Assembly (NCBI GenBank): GCA_964463325.1
Contig: CAYXBY010000011.1
Span: forward strand, 1 to 32,120
Source: UMGS1002 sp964463325
Lineage (GTDB): Bacteria > Bacillota > Clostridia > Oscillospirales > CAG-272
Reading direction: 5' to 3'
Length of the DNA: 32,120 nucleotides
A program made the position numbers and the translations under genes. Below the pieces are notes generated by a model, which was given only the letters and a program-made list of their open reading frames with translations, was not told where the DNA came from and did no database searches. Shown piece by piece: positions 10,077-17,632 of the stretch (within the stretch, counting starts at the first letter, position 1; every line of letters begins with the position of its first letter).

Positions 10077-11774
10077 ATGCAGCACGATAAGGACGAACTA
10101 TTACAGCGGCAAGACGATATGTGGAATATTTCGGAGCTTATGCCCAAAAGGAAACATTACATGGGCACTGTTACGCGTCATGCAGGTGCGACGGATGCTG
10201 TCGAGCTTGAAATTCCCGTGCCGTTGTCGTCACCCGAGGATGCAGTGCAGGATAGTCCACTTGAAAAAATGGCTGACATGCACCGAAAAAGTGAGACGCA
10301 GACAAGACATACTGCGGATCCCACACTGGAGAAAAATCATCTTGTCGATGATTATTGTCCGCATCACACCCTTATTCGTCGTGTACAGGTGTACGATATT
10401 CCAAGCGAATACAATTATTATGAGCAATTCTTAGATCACGCGCGGCGCATTCGCGATTTGAGGGGGCATCAATGCTGCCCGGTTCCATTCTTTTCATATG
10501 TGCCGGAGTATAGTCAACTTACAAAGGCACAGCTTGATTGGTATTTATGGTGGCGCGAGCAGGCGTGGCAAGGGAAATATCTGGATACGGATTACAGCTA
10601 CATTCTGCTGTATGCGAGCGAAATAATTAATACCGGCGGTCACTCGTCGCCGGAGTGGGGTCAGCGGCAGTTATGTGGACTGTGGCGAGCCTATCACAAT
10701 GAATACCGGCGTCTAAACTGGTTAATGGCAGAATGGATTTGCGATTTTTCGCTTATATGGCATCTTGCCGCGCCATTTGAGCTATTGAATGATGGGGAGC
10801 TACCACGAGAGCTGATCGAAGCCAGTTCCATGAAAGAATTCTATATGTCATGGGAAGGCGGTGCTGAAGCATTTTGCAAATTTCTGATCACATATTGCTC
10901 AGGTGGATGCTATAAAGCAAGCAAATTCTCCGTTGGTGATGCTAAATCACTTTATGAACAGCATGTTCCGGCTGCAATTAATGAAGCGTTGCAATCCATG
11001 TACAGCATTGATGGCCAACTCCCGCTTAATTCTGTTCTTGGCTCGTGCAGTCGCGTGCGGGTGGCATACACCGGTGTGCTTTGCACATATCAGTGCCGAA
11101 AAAAGCTGCTGGTCGACTATTATTGCCTCTCTCAGGCACACACGCTGAGAATGATGATCTCAAATGCAACAAAATATGCAGAAAACAAGTTGCGAGCATA
11201 CCTCGGAGTTAAGTCAAGACTTGGCGTAAAGGAGCTTGATGAACGAATTATAGCCGCTATAGACGCCTATTTTGCCCGTGAGCTTCCACAACGTAGGCGG
11301 CAGCAAGCCCAGCCTGCGCAAACTGACTACGAGCGCCTATATGATGTGCCTAACAAAGCAATGTCACTTGCAGAAGCAGAGAGAATAGAGCAGGCTTCGT
11401 GGCAAACTACCGAACGCTTAGTAGAGGCGTTTGAGGATGACGCGTCGACTGACTATGTGCAATCGGTACCTGCCGAGCCAATGCAGCCGGAATCAAGCGG
11501 CGTCCAAGCCGCCGAGTCCATCTTCTCGTCGGTGGCTGATAGCCAAGGAGATATCTGCACAGCTTTTGGTGAGTACATGGAGTTTTTGCATTTAGTTGAC
11601 ACTGACGATGCTGCCGGTCAGCGCAAATTTGCGCAAAGTCGCGGACAAATGATAGATTCCGTTTTTGATAAAATCAATGAAATATCCATGGACTTTTTGG
11701 GAGATGTGATATTAATCGAGAACGATGGAAGATTCTCTATAGTTGAGGAATACAGAGGGGAGCTGTTTTTATGA
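10077..11774 (+). CDS. TerB-N/TerB-C domain protein, first gene of a DNA-processing cassette
   Basis: A 565-residue cytosolic protein. After a variable, charged N-terminus (1-95), residues about 100-300 look like a TerB-N domain: PVPFFSYVPEYSQLTKAQLD (136-155), then WYLWWREQAWQGKY, ILLYASEIIN and the Trp-rich LCGLWRAYH. The C-terminal part, about 420-565, looks like TerB-C, with the most telling stretch DSVFDKINEISMDFLGDVIL (527-546). TerB-N/TerB-C proteins were described computationally as partners of ATPases and helicases in tellurite-resistance-linked and DNA-processing systems; no catalytic motif is visible, so a scaffold or sensor role is likely. AGGAGG lies seven bases before the ATG. 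Its stop overlaps the start of the ATPase gene by four bases (ATGA), implying coupling. Domain names come from memory of the family pattern. Confidence 0.8.
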   Translation: MQHDKDELLQRQDDMWNISELMPKRKHYMGTVTRHAGATDAVELEIPVPLSSPEDAVQDSPLEKMADMHRKSETQTRHTADPTLEKNHLVDDYCPHHTLIRRVQVYDIPSEYNYYEQFLDHARRIRDLRGHQCCPVPFFSYVPEYSQLTKAQLDWYLWWREQAWQGKYLDTDYSYILLYASEIINTGGHSSPEWGQRQLCGLWRAYHNEYRRLNWLMAEWICDFSLIWHLAAPFELLNDGELPRELIEASSMKEFYMSWEGGAEAFCKFLITYCSGGCYKASKFSVGDAKSLYEQHVPAAINEALQSMYSIDGQLPLNSVLGSCSRVRVAYTGVLCTYQCRKKLLVDYYCLSQAHTLRMMISNATKYAENKLRAYLGVKSRLGVKELDERIIAAIDAYFARELPQRRRQQAQPAQTDYERLYDVPNKAMSLAEAERIEQASWQTTERLVEAFEDDASTDYVQSVPAEPMQPESSGVQAAESIFSSVADSQGDICTAFGEYMEFLHLVDTDDAAGQRKFAQSRGQMIDSVFDKINEISMDFLGDVILIENDGRFSIVEEYRGELFL

Positions 11775-13132
11775 ACGCAAATGATCAGATTCAACGAGTA
11801 CCAAAAAGAATATTAAATTCGCTTCTGGCGTCGGTTGCCGCAGGCGTGGTTCCACGCTCTGGCGCGCCTTATATAGCTATAGGACGTCAGGATGAGATAG
11901 CTGCGCTGCTTTCAGATCTTGAGGCAGTAAATGAGGGCAGCGGTGCAATGCGTCTGCTGATAGGACGCTACGGAAGCGGTAAAAGCTTTCTCATGCAGCT
12001 AATCCGTGGATATGCACTCGAGCGTGACTTTATCACAGCTGATGCGGATCTGTCTCCCGAGAGACGTTTGTACGGCAGTGGCGGCTCTGGAGTGGCAACA
12101 TATCGCGAGCTTATAAAAAATCTGGCCTCCAGATCCTGTCCGGATGGCGGTGCGCTGCCTCGCCTTCTCGCACGCTGGATCGATGGGCTGCGCATGAAGC
12201 TGAGCGAGGACGGACATGCCCCGACAGACGCCGATTACGACACCTTGCTTACAAATCTGATAGCCAGCGAGTTGCGTGAGGTGGAATTTTTGGTCGGCGG
12301 CTTCGATTTTGCACAGGTCATCGCTACCTATTACCGCGCATATTCCTCAGCAGATGAAGCCGTCAAGAGCGCTTGCCTGCGTTGGCTGCGAGGCGAATTT
12401 ACAACAAAAACCGAGGCTCGCAGAGAGTTGGGGATTAATGTTGCAATCATAATTGAGGATGAAAACTGGTATGATTTTCTGAAGCTTTGGGCCGCCTTGG
12501 TTCGTAGGATGGGATATCGCGGGTTGGTGGTGTTTATTGACGAATGCGTCAATCTGTACAAGATAACACACCGTGTAAGCCGGGAAAACAATTACGAAAA
12601 GATACTTTCTATGTTTAACGACACCCTTCAGGGACGTGCGCCTGGGCTCGAACTGATACTGGGCGGCACCCCGCAGTTCCTTGAAGACAGCCGGCGAGGA
12701 CTGTTCAGCTACGAGGCGCTGCGCAGCCGACTTTGTGATAGTCGCTTTGCGCTTGATGGATACAAAAATCTTTTGGGGCCTGTCATACGCCTGCGCCGTC
12801 TCAGTGACGACGAGCTGCTGGCGCTCATCAAGCGCATAACGCTGCTTTATTCGCAAAATTACAACTGGAAGCCACGAATAACCCCAGATGAAATGGTCAG
12901 CTTTTTGACGCTTTGTCTTGAGCGCGCCGGGGCCGACACTATGATCACACCACGCGAGATGCTACGCGATTATATGACGGTGCTTAATCTGCTCATGCAG
13001 AACCCGGAGGTCAGCTTTTCTGATGTTGTGAAAAGCACTGTGACACTGAAGACAGATGAGCCTGAGGAGGCAAAGCAAGATCACCATTCCAAAGATACAG
13101 CCATTTTTTTACCAGAAGATATTGATTTTTGA
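11771..13132 (+). CDS. BREX BrxD-like P-loop ATPase (DUF2791)
   Basis: A 453-residue AAA+-like ATPase of the DUF2791 type, the family that includes BrxD of some BREX phage-defence systems. Residues 65-72 (GRYGSGKS) are the Walker A motif, and LVVFIDE at 252-258 is Walker B. LILGGTPQF (295-303) is a likely sensor-1 strand, followed by YEALRSRL with a candidate arginine finger. The family-typical stretch DADLSPERRLYG (91-102), continuing to TYRELIKNLASR, is present. The start overlaps the TerB gene stop, with a GAGGGGAG site before it. In BREX loci BrxD pairs with the helicase BrxHI, and here too a helicase follows after six bases. No BREX methylase, phosphatase (PglZ) or BrxC is in the window, so I give no brx symbol. 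Confidence 0.85.
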   Translation: MNANDQIQRVPKRILNSLLASVAAGVVPRSGAPYIAIGRQDEIAALLSDLEAVNEGSGAMRLLIGRYGSGKSFLMQLIRGYALERDFITADADLSPERRLYGSGGSGVATYRELIKNLASRSCPDGGALPRLLARWIDGLRMKLSEDGHAPTDADYDTLLTNLIASELREVEFLVGGFDFAQVIATYYRAYSSADEAVKSACLRWLRGEFTTKTEARRELGINVAIIIEDENWYDFLKLWAALVRRMGYRGLVVFIDECVNLYKITHRVSRENNYEKILSMFNDTLQGRAPGLELILGGTPQFLEDSRRGLFSYEALRSRLCDSRFALDGYKNLLGPVIRLRRLSDDELLALIKRITLLYSQNYNWKPRITPDEMVSFLTLCLERAGADTMITPREMLRDYMTVLNLLMQNPEVSFSDVVKSTVTLKTDEPEEAKQDHHSKDTAIFLPEDIDF

Positions 13133-13138
13133 TTACAC

Positions 13139-15367
13139 ATGACAGAAGCAGAGAGAGTATTTGAACGTTTCCCGGAGTTTATACGTGAGTATATCTACAC
13201 TCACAACTGGGAAAGCCTGCGTGGTGTCCAGCTCGCCGCCGCGCACACCATTTTTGAGACCGATAACGATCTTCTTCTCACCTCATCGACTGCGAGCGGA
13301 AAGACAGAGGCGGCTTTCTTCCCGGTTTTAACTGAGCTTATCAAGACGCCGCCAGCAAGTGTTGGTGTGCTGTATATTGCGCCGCTGAAAAGTCTTATAA
13401 ATGATCAGTTTGCACGCATCGATCAATTGCTTGAACAAAGTGGCATCACGGTAACGCACTGGCATGGTGATGTTGCGGCATCGCACAAGAAAAAGCTGCT
13501 TGAGCAACCCGAGGGGATACTTCAGATCACGCCCGAGTCGCTCGAGGCCATGCTGATAAACCGCTCAAATGACATCGTGCGACTTTTCGGAGACCTGCGC
13601 TTTATCATAATTGACGAGATACACACGCTGACAGGTACGGACCGCGGCAATCAGATCATCTGCCAGCTGGCGCGTATACAACGTCTCATTGGCCACATTC
13701 CGCGCCGAATAGGCCTTTCGGCGACCATTGGTGACCCCGCATTGGCTGCAAAATGGCTTTTGGCGGGCACCGGACGCGTGACAGACGTGCCATCGTTTGG
13801 CGCCGAGCGGCTGCGCTGGAGGCTGGGGCTTGAGCATTTTTATATACAAAATCCGAACGAGGATCAGGTTTCGACTCCTGGCGAGGCGAAGGAAAAGCAA
13901 CATGTGGCGCAGCTGGATCCCGGGTATGAGTATATGTATGATTGCGTCAAGGACAAAAAATCACTGGTCTTTTCAAACTCGCGCGAGGAAACGGAGTATG
14001 TTTGCGCCACTTTGCGCCAGATAGCGCGCAAAAGGGGAGACCCGGATATCTTTTTGATACATCACGGCAATCTTTCGGCCTCAATACGCGAGGAAGCTGA
14101 GCTTAAAATGAAGGATGACGAGGTCAATGCCGTTACCTGTGCGACGGTTACAATGGAGCTTGGCATCGACATTGGCCGTCTCGAACGTATACTTCAAAAT
14201 GACGCACCGAATTCGGTCTCAAGCTTTTTGCAGCGTTTGGGACGCTCAGGTCGCCGTGGGCAGCCGCCTGAGATGATGATGGTATTCCGCGAGGAGGAGC
14301 CACTGCCGAATACTCCGCTGCCACAGCTTATCCCCTGGGGACTACTACGAGCTATAGCTATAATTCAATTATACATTGAGGAAAGATTTATCGAACCGCC
14401 CCGCATGCGTCGACTGCCGTTCAGTCTTTTGTTCCACCAAACATTAAGTCAGCTCGCGGCCTCCGGCGAGCTGACTCCATCCCGACTTGCTAAGCGTGTG
14501 CTATCGTTGCCACCATTTGAGAGCGTCCCGCGCGAGGATTTTAAGACACTGCTTGTATCCATGTTGAATAACGATTATCTCGAATTGACTGAGGAAAAGG
14601 GGCTTATAGTCGGGCTGCGCGGAGAACGGCTGCTGAACTCCTTTAAATTTTACGCGGTGTTCAAGGACTCGGAGGATTACACCGTGCGCTGCGGCTCGGA
14701 TGAGATCGGCACGATCACGACTCCACCGCCGGTCGGCGACAGATTTGCGCTGGCCGGGCGCGTTTGGGAGGTGGAGGAGCTGGATGTTAAGCGCCGGCTG
14801 ATATATGTCAAGAGTGTCGAGGGCAAGATGGAGGTATCGTGGCCGGGCGATTACGGCGAGATACACACCAAAATATTGCGACGTATGCGTCGTGTACTTG
14901 AGGAAACGACAGTTTACCCCTATCTCAAGCCCAATGCAGTGCACAGGTTGGAGGTTGCAAGACATGTGGCAGCAAACGCCGGCATACTTGAACGCTCGCT
15001 GATTCATCTTGGGGGGTATTCATGGTGCCTATTCCCTTGGCTCGGCACCCGTTCCTTCCGAACACTCCGCCGATTCATCGCCAAGAACAGTGCACCGTTC
15101 AAGCTTACGGGACTTGACTTCGAGGGATGTTATTACATGACATTCCGTATGGAGCGTGGCAACGGAGCCGAGTTGATAAGGCATTTGTGTGACGCGGCAG
15201 GTGAGCAGATCGACTGCGACGCATTGATGTCACCCAGTGAAATGCCAATTCTTGATAAATACGACGATTATATTCCTGGAGAATTGTTGCGACACGCCTA
15301 TGCAGTAGACAGATTGTGCGCTGATGAGCCGCTTAAACGTCTAAAGGAAATATATGGGGAATTATAA
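13139..15367 (+). CDS. Lhr/BrxHI-like superfamily 2 DEAD/DEAH helicase
   Basis: A 742-residue SF2 helicase. Motif I is TASGKTE (51-57), motif Ia APLKSLIND (81-89), motif II DEIH (159-162), motif III SAT (194-196), motif V TVTMELGIDIG (336-346) and motif VI QRLGRSGRRG (365-374). The order and the DEIHTLTGTDRG form point to the Lhr-like group, to which BrxHI also belongs. A long C-terminal region (400-742) probably holds the winged-helix and substrate-clamping parts. It is much shorter than the roughly 1500-residue Lhr-type proteins. The ATG lies six bases after the ATPase stop with no clear ribosome site, so translation is probably coupled to the ATPase gene. It likely uses ATP to translocate on DNA or RNA, with its partners setting target choice. 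Confidence 0.87.
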   Translation: MTEAERVFERFPEFIREYIYTHNWESLRGVQLAAAHTIFETDNDLLLTSSTASGKTEAAFFPVLTELIKTPPASVGVLYIAPLKSLINDQFARIDQLLEQSGITVTHWHGDVAASHKKKLLEQPEGILQITPESLEAMLINRSNDIVRLFGDLRFIIIDEIHTLTGTDRGNQIICQLARIQRLIGHIPRRIGLSATIGDPALAAKWLLAGTGRVTDVPSFGAERLRWRLGLEHFYIQNPNEDQVSTPGEAKEKQHVAQLDPGYEYMYDCVKDKKSLVFSNSREETEYVCATLRQIARKRGDPDIFLIHHGNLSASIREEAELKMKDDEVNAVTCATVTMELGIDIGRLERILQNDAPNSVSSFLQRLGRSGRRGQPPEMMMVFREEEPLPNTPLPQLIPWGLLRAIAIIQLYIEERFIEPPRMRRLPFSLLFHQTLSQLAASGELTPSRLAKRVLSLPPFESVPREDFKTLLVSMLNNDYLELTEEKGLIVGLRGERLLNSFKFYAVFKDSEDYTVRCGSDEIGTITTPPPVGDRFALAGRVWEVEELDVKRRLIYVKSVEGKMEVSWPGDYGEIHTKILRRMRRVLEETTVYPYLKPNAVHRLEVARHVAANAGILERSLIHLGGYSWCLFPWLGTRSFRTLRRFIAKNSAPFKLTGLDFEGCYYMTFRMERGNGAELIRHLCDAAGEQIDCDALMSPSEMPILDKYDDYIPGELLRHAYAVDRLCADEPLKRLKEIYGEL

Positions 15368-15720
15368 CATTTGTCCTGATTGTGGACTATGCCTTCGTAT
15401 CTCCTTATTTGGAGCGCGCGTTTGTACACAATAAACATAAAATCGGCTTTTTGACGTTTAATTAAAAAAATTCGATTTCAAAATTTTTTTAATTAATTTT
15501 TGAAAAAACCTTCGGTATACATAATACACATAAAATTACACACGACTGTAACGTTATTTGGCATAAAAGACGAGTATAAACCACTATCATTATCCTTATA
15601 AGTAATTAATTGTATGCGATTTTGTGCATTATTGCCAACATTTCAGAAAAATCATCCTTCAAAACCGTGTGGTATTATATAAGTGCTGCAGCAAAAAATC
15701 AATTATCGGAGGAATTCAAA
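15368..15720. other. AT-rich gap of 353 bases between helicase and DUF6514-like genes
   Basis: No gene with a credible start and ribosome site is visible on either strand. The gap holds the perfect 15-bp inverted repeat at 15458-15496, two imperfect copies of a 20-22 base AT-rich repeat flanking it (15424-15443 and 15515-15536, sharing ACATAAAAT), and presumably the promoter of the 15721 gene, which I could not place with confidence. There is no GC-rich terminator for the cassette. Confidence 0.6.
15458..15496. repeat. Perfect 15-bp AT-rich inverted repeat
   Basis: Arms at 15458-15472 and 15482-15496 are exact reverse complements (left arm TTAATTAAAAAAATT) around a 9-base loop. The arms contain no G or C. 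It could be a weak terminator for the helicase operon, a cruciform-forming site, or a protein-binding site. Confidence 0.8.
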
Positions 15721-16050
15721 ATGAATACCCAAAACCAGATTACCGAACTTAATGCAAACAATATGACAGTCGTCCCCGGACGCAAGCTTTTACTTAACGG
15801 CTCTGCCAAGGTACTCAGTGATAGAGTGCGCTACTCATTGTACTGCATTGCGCAGCATGACAGGGTGCTGTATCAGTTGTGCGCCATTTATGGCGAAGAG
15901 ACGGCCGAATGCTTTCTTCTGTGCGAACGTGAAGCTGCGGTCGAAGCATTTTTTGCCGTTTTGCGTGGCAAGGTAACGCCGTGTAGCCTGGTATTTATCG
16001 TTAAGGATATGATCGAGGAGGGCGAGAGAAAAGTCTTATTAAATATTTAA
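15721..16050 (+). CDS. DUF6514-like small protein
   Basis: A 109-residue protein with alternating strands and one C-terminal helix. VRYSLYCIAQHDRVLYQLCA (36-55) and LRGKVTPCSLVFIVKDMIEE (81-100) resemble the clostridial DUF6514 family from memory, in particular the VTPxxLxxIVxD ending. I chose the ATG at 15721, with GGAGG about eight bases before it, over a start 37 codons upstream that has no ribosome site. It is cytosolic, with no known activity. It stands between the helicase cassette and nrdR, is separated from each by a promoter-containing gap, and is probably monocistronic. Confidence 0.7.
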   Translation: MNTQNQITELNANNMTVVPGRKLLLNGSAKVLSDRVRYSLYCIAQHDRVLYQLCAIYGEETAECFLLCEREAAVEAFFAVLRGKVTPCSLVFIVKDMIEEGERKVLLNI

Positions 16051-16083
16051 GCTCAAAATACTGTGCCATTTTATAAAAAATCC

Positions 16084-16112
16084 TTTACAAAACGCAGATA
16101 TTGTGGTATCAT
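16084..16112 (+). promoter_or_regulatory. nrdR promoter
   Basis: TTTACA at 16084-16089, 17-base spacer, TATCAT at 16107-16112. Each box is one mismatch from consensus. Transcription would begin about 60 bases before the nrdR start codon. Confidence 0.6.
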
Positions 16113-16150
16113 ATACTTAAGCCAAGATTATATCGCTTGCGAAAGGAATG

Positions 16151-16169
16151 ACGCATCTGTGAGGTGCGT
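16151..16169 (+). promoter_or_regulatory. Leader hairpin holding the only ribosome-site-like sequence of nrdR
   Basis: ACGCATC pairs with GGTGCGT (seven pairs including one G-U) around a five-base loop. The only ribosome-site-like sequence, GAGGTG at 16161-16166, lies in the loop and right arm, 14 bases before the ATG, so folding could limit translation. Confidence 0.45.
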
Positions 16170-16180
16170 ATAATTGTTTT

Positions 16181-16666
16181 ATGAAATGCCCGGCCTGTGG
16201 ATATCCTGACAGTAAGGTTATAGACTCACGTCCTGTTTCAGACGGTAGCAGCATTCGTCGTCGCCGTGAATGCCTTGTTTGTCAAAAGCGTTTCACAACA
16301 TTTGAAATGCTCGAGTCTGTTCAGATCGTTGTTATTAAAAAGGATGGCTCAAAGGAGCTATTTGACCGCAACAAGCTGCTTGGTGGCATTTTGAAAGCTT
16401 GCCAAAAGCGTCCGGTTAATGCCGATGATGTGGTTACCGACATTGAGACAGAGCTTCAAAATTCATTGCGTCTCGAAGTGCCGTCGCGTGAGCTGGGAGA
16501 GCTTGTTATGGAGCGTCTTAAGCGCATCGACGAGGTTGCATATGTTCGATTCGCCTCAGTCTATCGTGAGTTCAAGGATCTGGACACTTTTCTTGCAGAG
16601 CTGACATCCCTTAAGCAGAGTGCCGATGAAAATCAGCAACGAGCACAGCCTGTGCCGGAGGAATAA
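16181..16666 (+). CDS. nrdR: Transcriptional repressor NrdR
   Basis: NrdR represses ribonucleotide reductase genes when deoxynucleotides are plentiful, sensing ATP/dATP. The 161-residue protein starts with the zinc ribbon MKCPACGYPD and ECLVCQKRFTT (Cys3, Cys6, Cys31, Cys34) with the DNA-contacting basic run SSIRRRREC between, followed by an ATP-cone domain from about residue 49 (VVIKKDGSKELFDRNKLLGG) to about 140, containing RIDEVAYVRFASVYREF. Length is standard. In-frame codons upstream run into a TGA with no other start, so the ATG at 16181 is fixed even though its ribosome site is poor. No nrd genes lie in the window. A strong terminator follows. Confidence 0.97.
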   Translation: MKCPACGYPDSKVIDSRPVSDGSSIRRRRECLVCQKRFTTFEMLESVQIVVIKKDGSKELFDRNKLLGGILKACQKRPVNADDVVTDIETELQNSLRLEVPSRELGELVMERLKRIDEVAYVRFASVYREFKDLDTFLAELTSLKQSADENQQRAQPVPEE

Positions 16667-16674
16667 TTATCACT

Positions 16675-16709
16675 CGCGGGAGAGTGGCCTCACCCTCCCG
16701 CGTATTTTT
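16675..16709 (+). terminator. Intrinsic terminator after nrdR
   Basis: A GC-rich stem built on CGCGGGAG and CTCCCGCG, with a partly paired extension toward the loop, is followed by a TATTTTT tract, nine bases after the nrdR stop. Confidence 0.9.
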
Positions 16710-16761
16710 ACGCATGTCCGCAATGGAACACATTAAGTATTATTAAATGGTGAATTTAGTA

Positions 16762-16790
16762 TTGACAGAAGTATATATGCGACGTATAAT
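16762..16790 (+). promoter_or_regulatory. Perfect-consensus sigma-A promoter
   Basis: TTGACA at 16762-16767, 17-base spacer, TATAAT at 16785-16790. It drives the small membrane protein at 16839 and probably the acetyltransferase and PAP2 genes behind it. Confidence 0.85.
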
Positions 16791-16802
16791 ATCATGTGAT
16801 AT
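16789..16802. promoter_or_regulatory. Palindrome over the start of transcription, possible operator
   Basis: ATATCA and TGATAT flank a two-base centre, overlapping the end of the -10 box and the expected +1 region. The position suits a repressor, but the arms are AT-rich and could be chance. Confidence 0.35.
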
Positions 16803-16838
16803 GTATTCCGTCAAAATATACTCAGTTGAGGTATTACT

Positions 16839-17078
16839 ATGAACAATAAGATATTGAATATCATTCAGGCTGCAATTTTGCTGCTTTCTCTCGTCCTTGC
16901 AGTCCTCGGGGCGGCGGCCTATGCCTCGACGGTTGGCGTACCCAACGATGATGTTGGCGCGCTGCACAACATGGGGGCGTCGCTGCGCGGCATGCTTTTG
17001 CTGATTATATCCGGCGCATTTCTGCTGGTCGACGCAGTATGGTTCGCGATCCGCACCATTGTCAGCAAGAAAAACTGA
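16839..17078 (+). CDS. Small two-span membrane protein
   Basis: A 79-residue protein with two hydrophobic helices (about residues 9-30 and 48-70), a short outer loop rich in Gly, Val and Asp (STVGVPNDDVGALHNMG) and a basic C-terminus (VSKKN). GAGG lies about eight bases before the ATG, and a perfect sigma-A promoter lies upstream. No family recognised. Its stop overlaps the start of the acetyltransferase gene (TGATG), so the two are coupled. Confidence 0.75.
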   Translation: MNNKILNIIQAAILLLSLVLAVLGAAAYASTVGVPNDDVGALHNMGASLRGMLLLIISGAFLLVDAVWFAIRTIVSKKN

Positions 17079-17614
17079 TGGCAATACTGTTCAGAACTCC
17101 GCGCTTGGATCTCATACCACTAACTGCGCCCGAGCTCGATTGGCTGGTATACGACCGCGCACGACTCGAGCGCCGTTTGGGGGTGGTCTATCGTGGAGAG
17201 CCAATTGAAAATGCGCTTAAGGACGTCATGATATCGCAATATCGTCGAGCCGCGGATAATCCCGACAGCTATATTTGGCACACGTTTTGGCTGATAGTGC
17301 GTCGTGAGGACAATGTGGTAATAGGTGCGGCCAACTTTAAGGATCTGCCGGATAGCTCAGGCAACATTGAAATTGGCTACGGTTTGGGCGATGGCTTTTG
17401 TCATCGCGGATACATGACCGAGGCAGTGCTGACGATGTGCCGATATGCTTTTTCAGACAAGCGCGTCACGCGCGTTATCGCGGCCACTGAGGTCAGCAAT
17501 CTGGCATCAATGCGCGTGCTTGTGCGGTGTGGCTTCGTCAAGTACCGTGAGGACAAATACATTTGGTGGTATGTCGACCGTCAGGCACTCGAAAATGCTA
17601 TCACAGATCAATAA
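17078..17614 (+). CDS. GNAT family N-acetyltransferase, RimJ/RimL type
   Basis: A 178-residue acetyl-CoA-dependent acetyltransferase. RTPRLDLIPLT near the N-terminus is typical of the RimJ/RimL-like (Acetyltransf_3) branch. The acetyl-CoA loop lies in EIGYGLGDGFCHRGYMTEAV (about 99-118), and the C-terminal motif SNLASMRVLVRCGF (about 148-161) fits the family. The ATG at 17078 overlaps the previous stop and has no separate ribosome site, so translation is likely coupled. I prefer it to an upstream in-frame ATG because the RxxRLxLxPL start is then near the N-terminus, as usual. The substrate could be a protein N-terminus, an amine or an antibiotic; the sequence does not decide. Confidence 0.88.
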   Translation: MAILFRTPRLDLIPLTAPELDWLVYDRARLERRLGVVYRGEPIENALKDVMISQYRRAADNPDSYIWHTFWLIVRREDNVVIGAANFKDLPDSSGNIEIGYGLGDGFCHRGYMTEAVLTMCRYAFSDKRVTRVIAATEVSNLASMRVLVRCGFVKYREDKYIWWYVDRQALENAITDQ

Positions 17615-17632
17615 ATTTCGAGGTAAATGCCT

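Noticed and set aside
10048..10434. 128-codon frame overlapping the start of the TerB-type gene
   Set aside because: Out of frame with the better-supported gene, without its own ribosome site, and with no recognisable protein features.
10016..15367. Full BREX locus
   Set aside because: Only BrxD-like and BrxHI-like proteins are present; no methylase, PglZ, BrxA, BrxB or BrxC is visible, so naming the locus BREX would overstate it.
15368..15720. CRISPR array or insertion sequence in the AT-rich gap
   Set aside because: Only one inverted repeat and two imperfect direct repeats; no regularly spaced repeats, no transposase and no clear target-site duplication.
16743..17084. 113-codon minus-strand frame
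   Set aside because: Antisense to the small membrane protein and its perfect promoter, with no ribosome site or recognisable feature.
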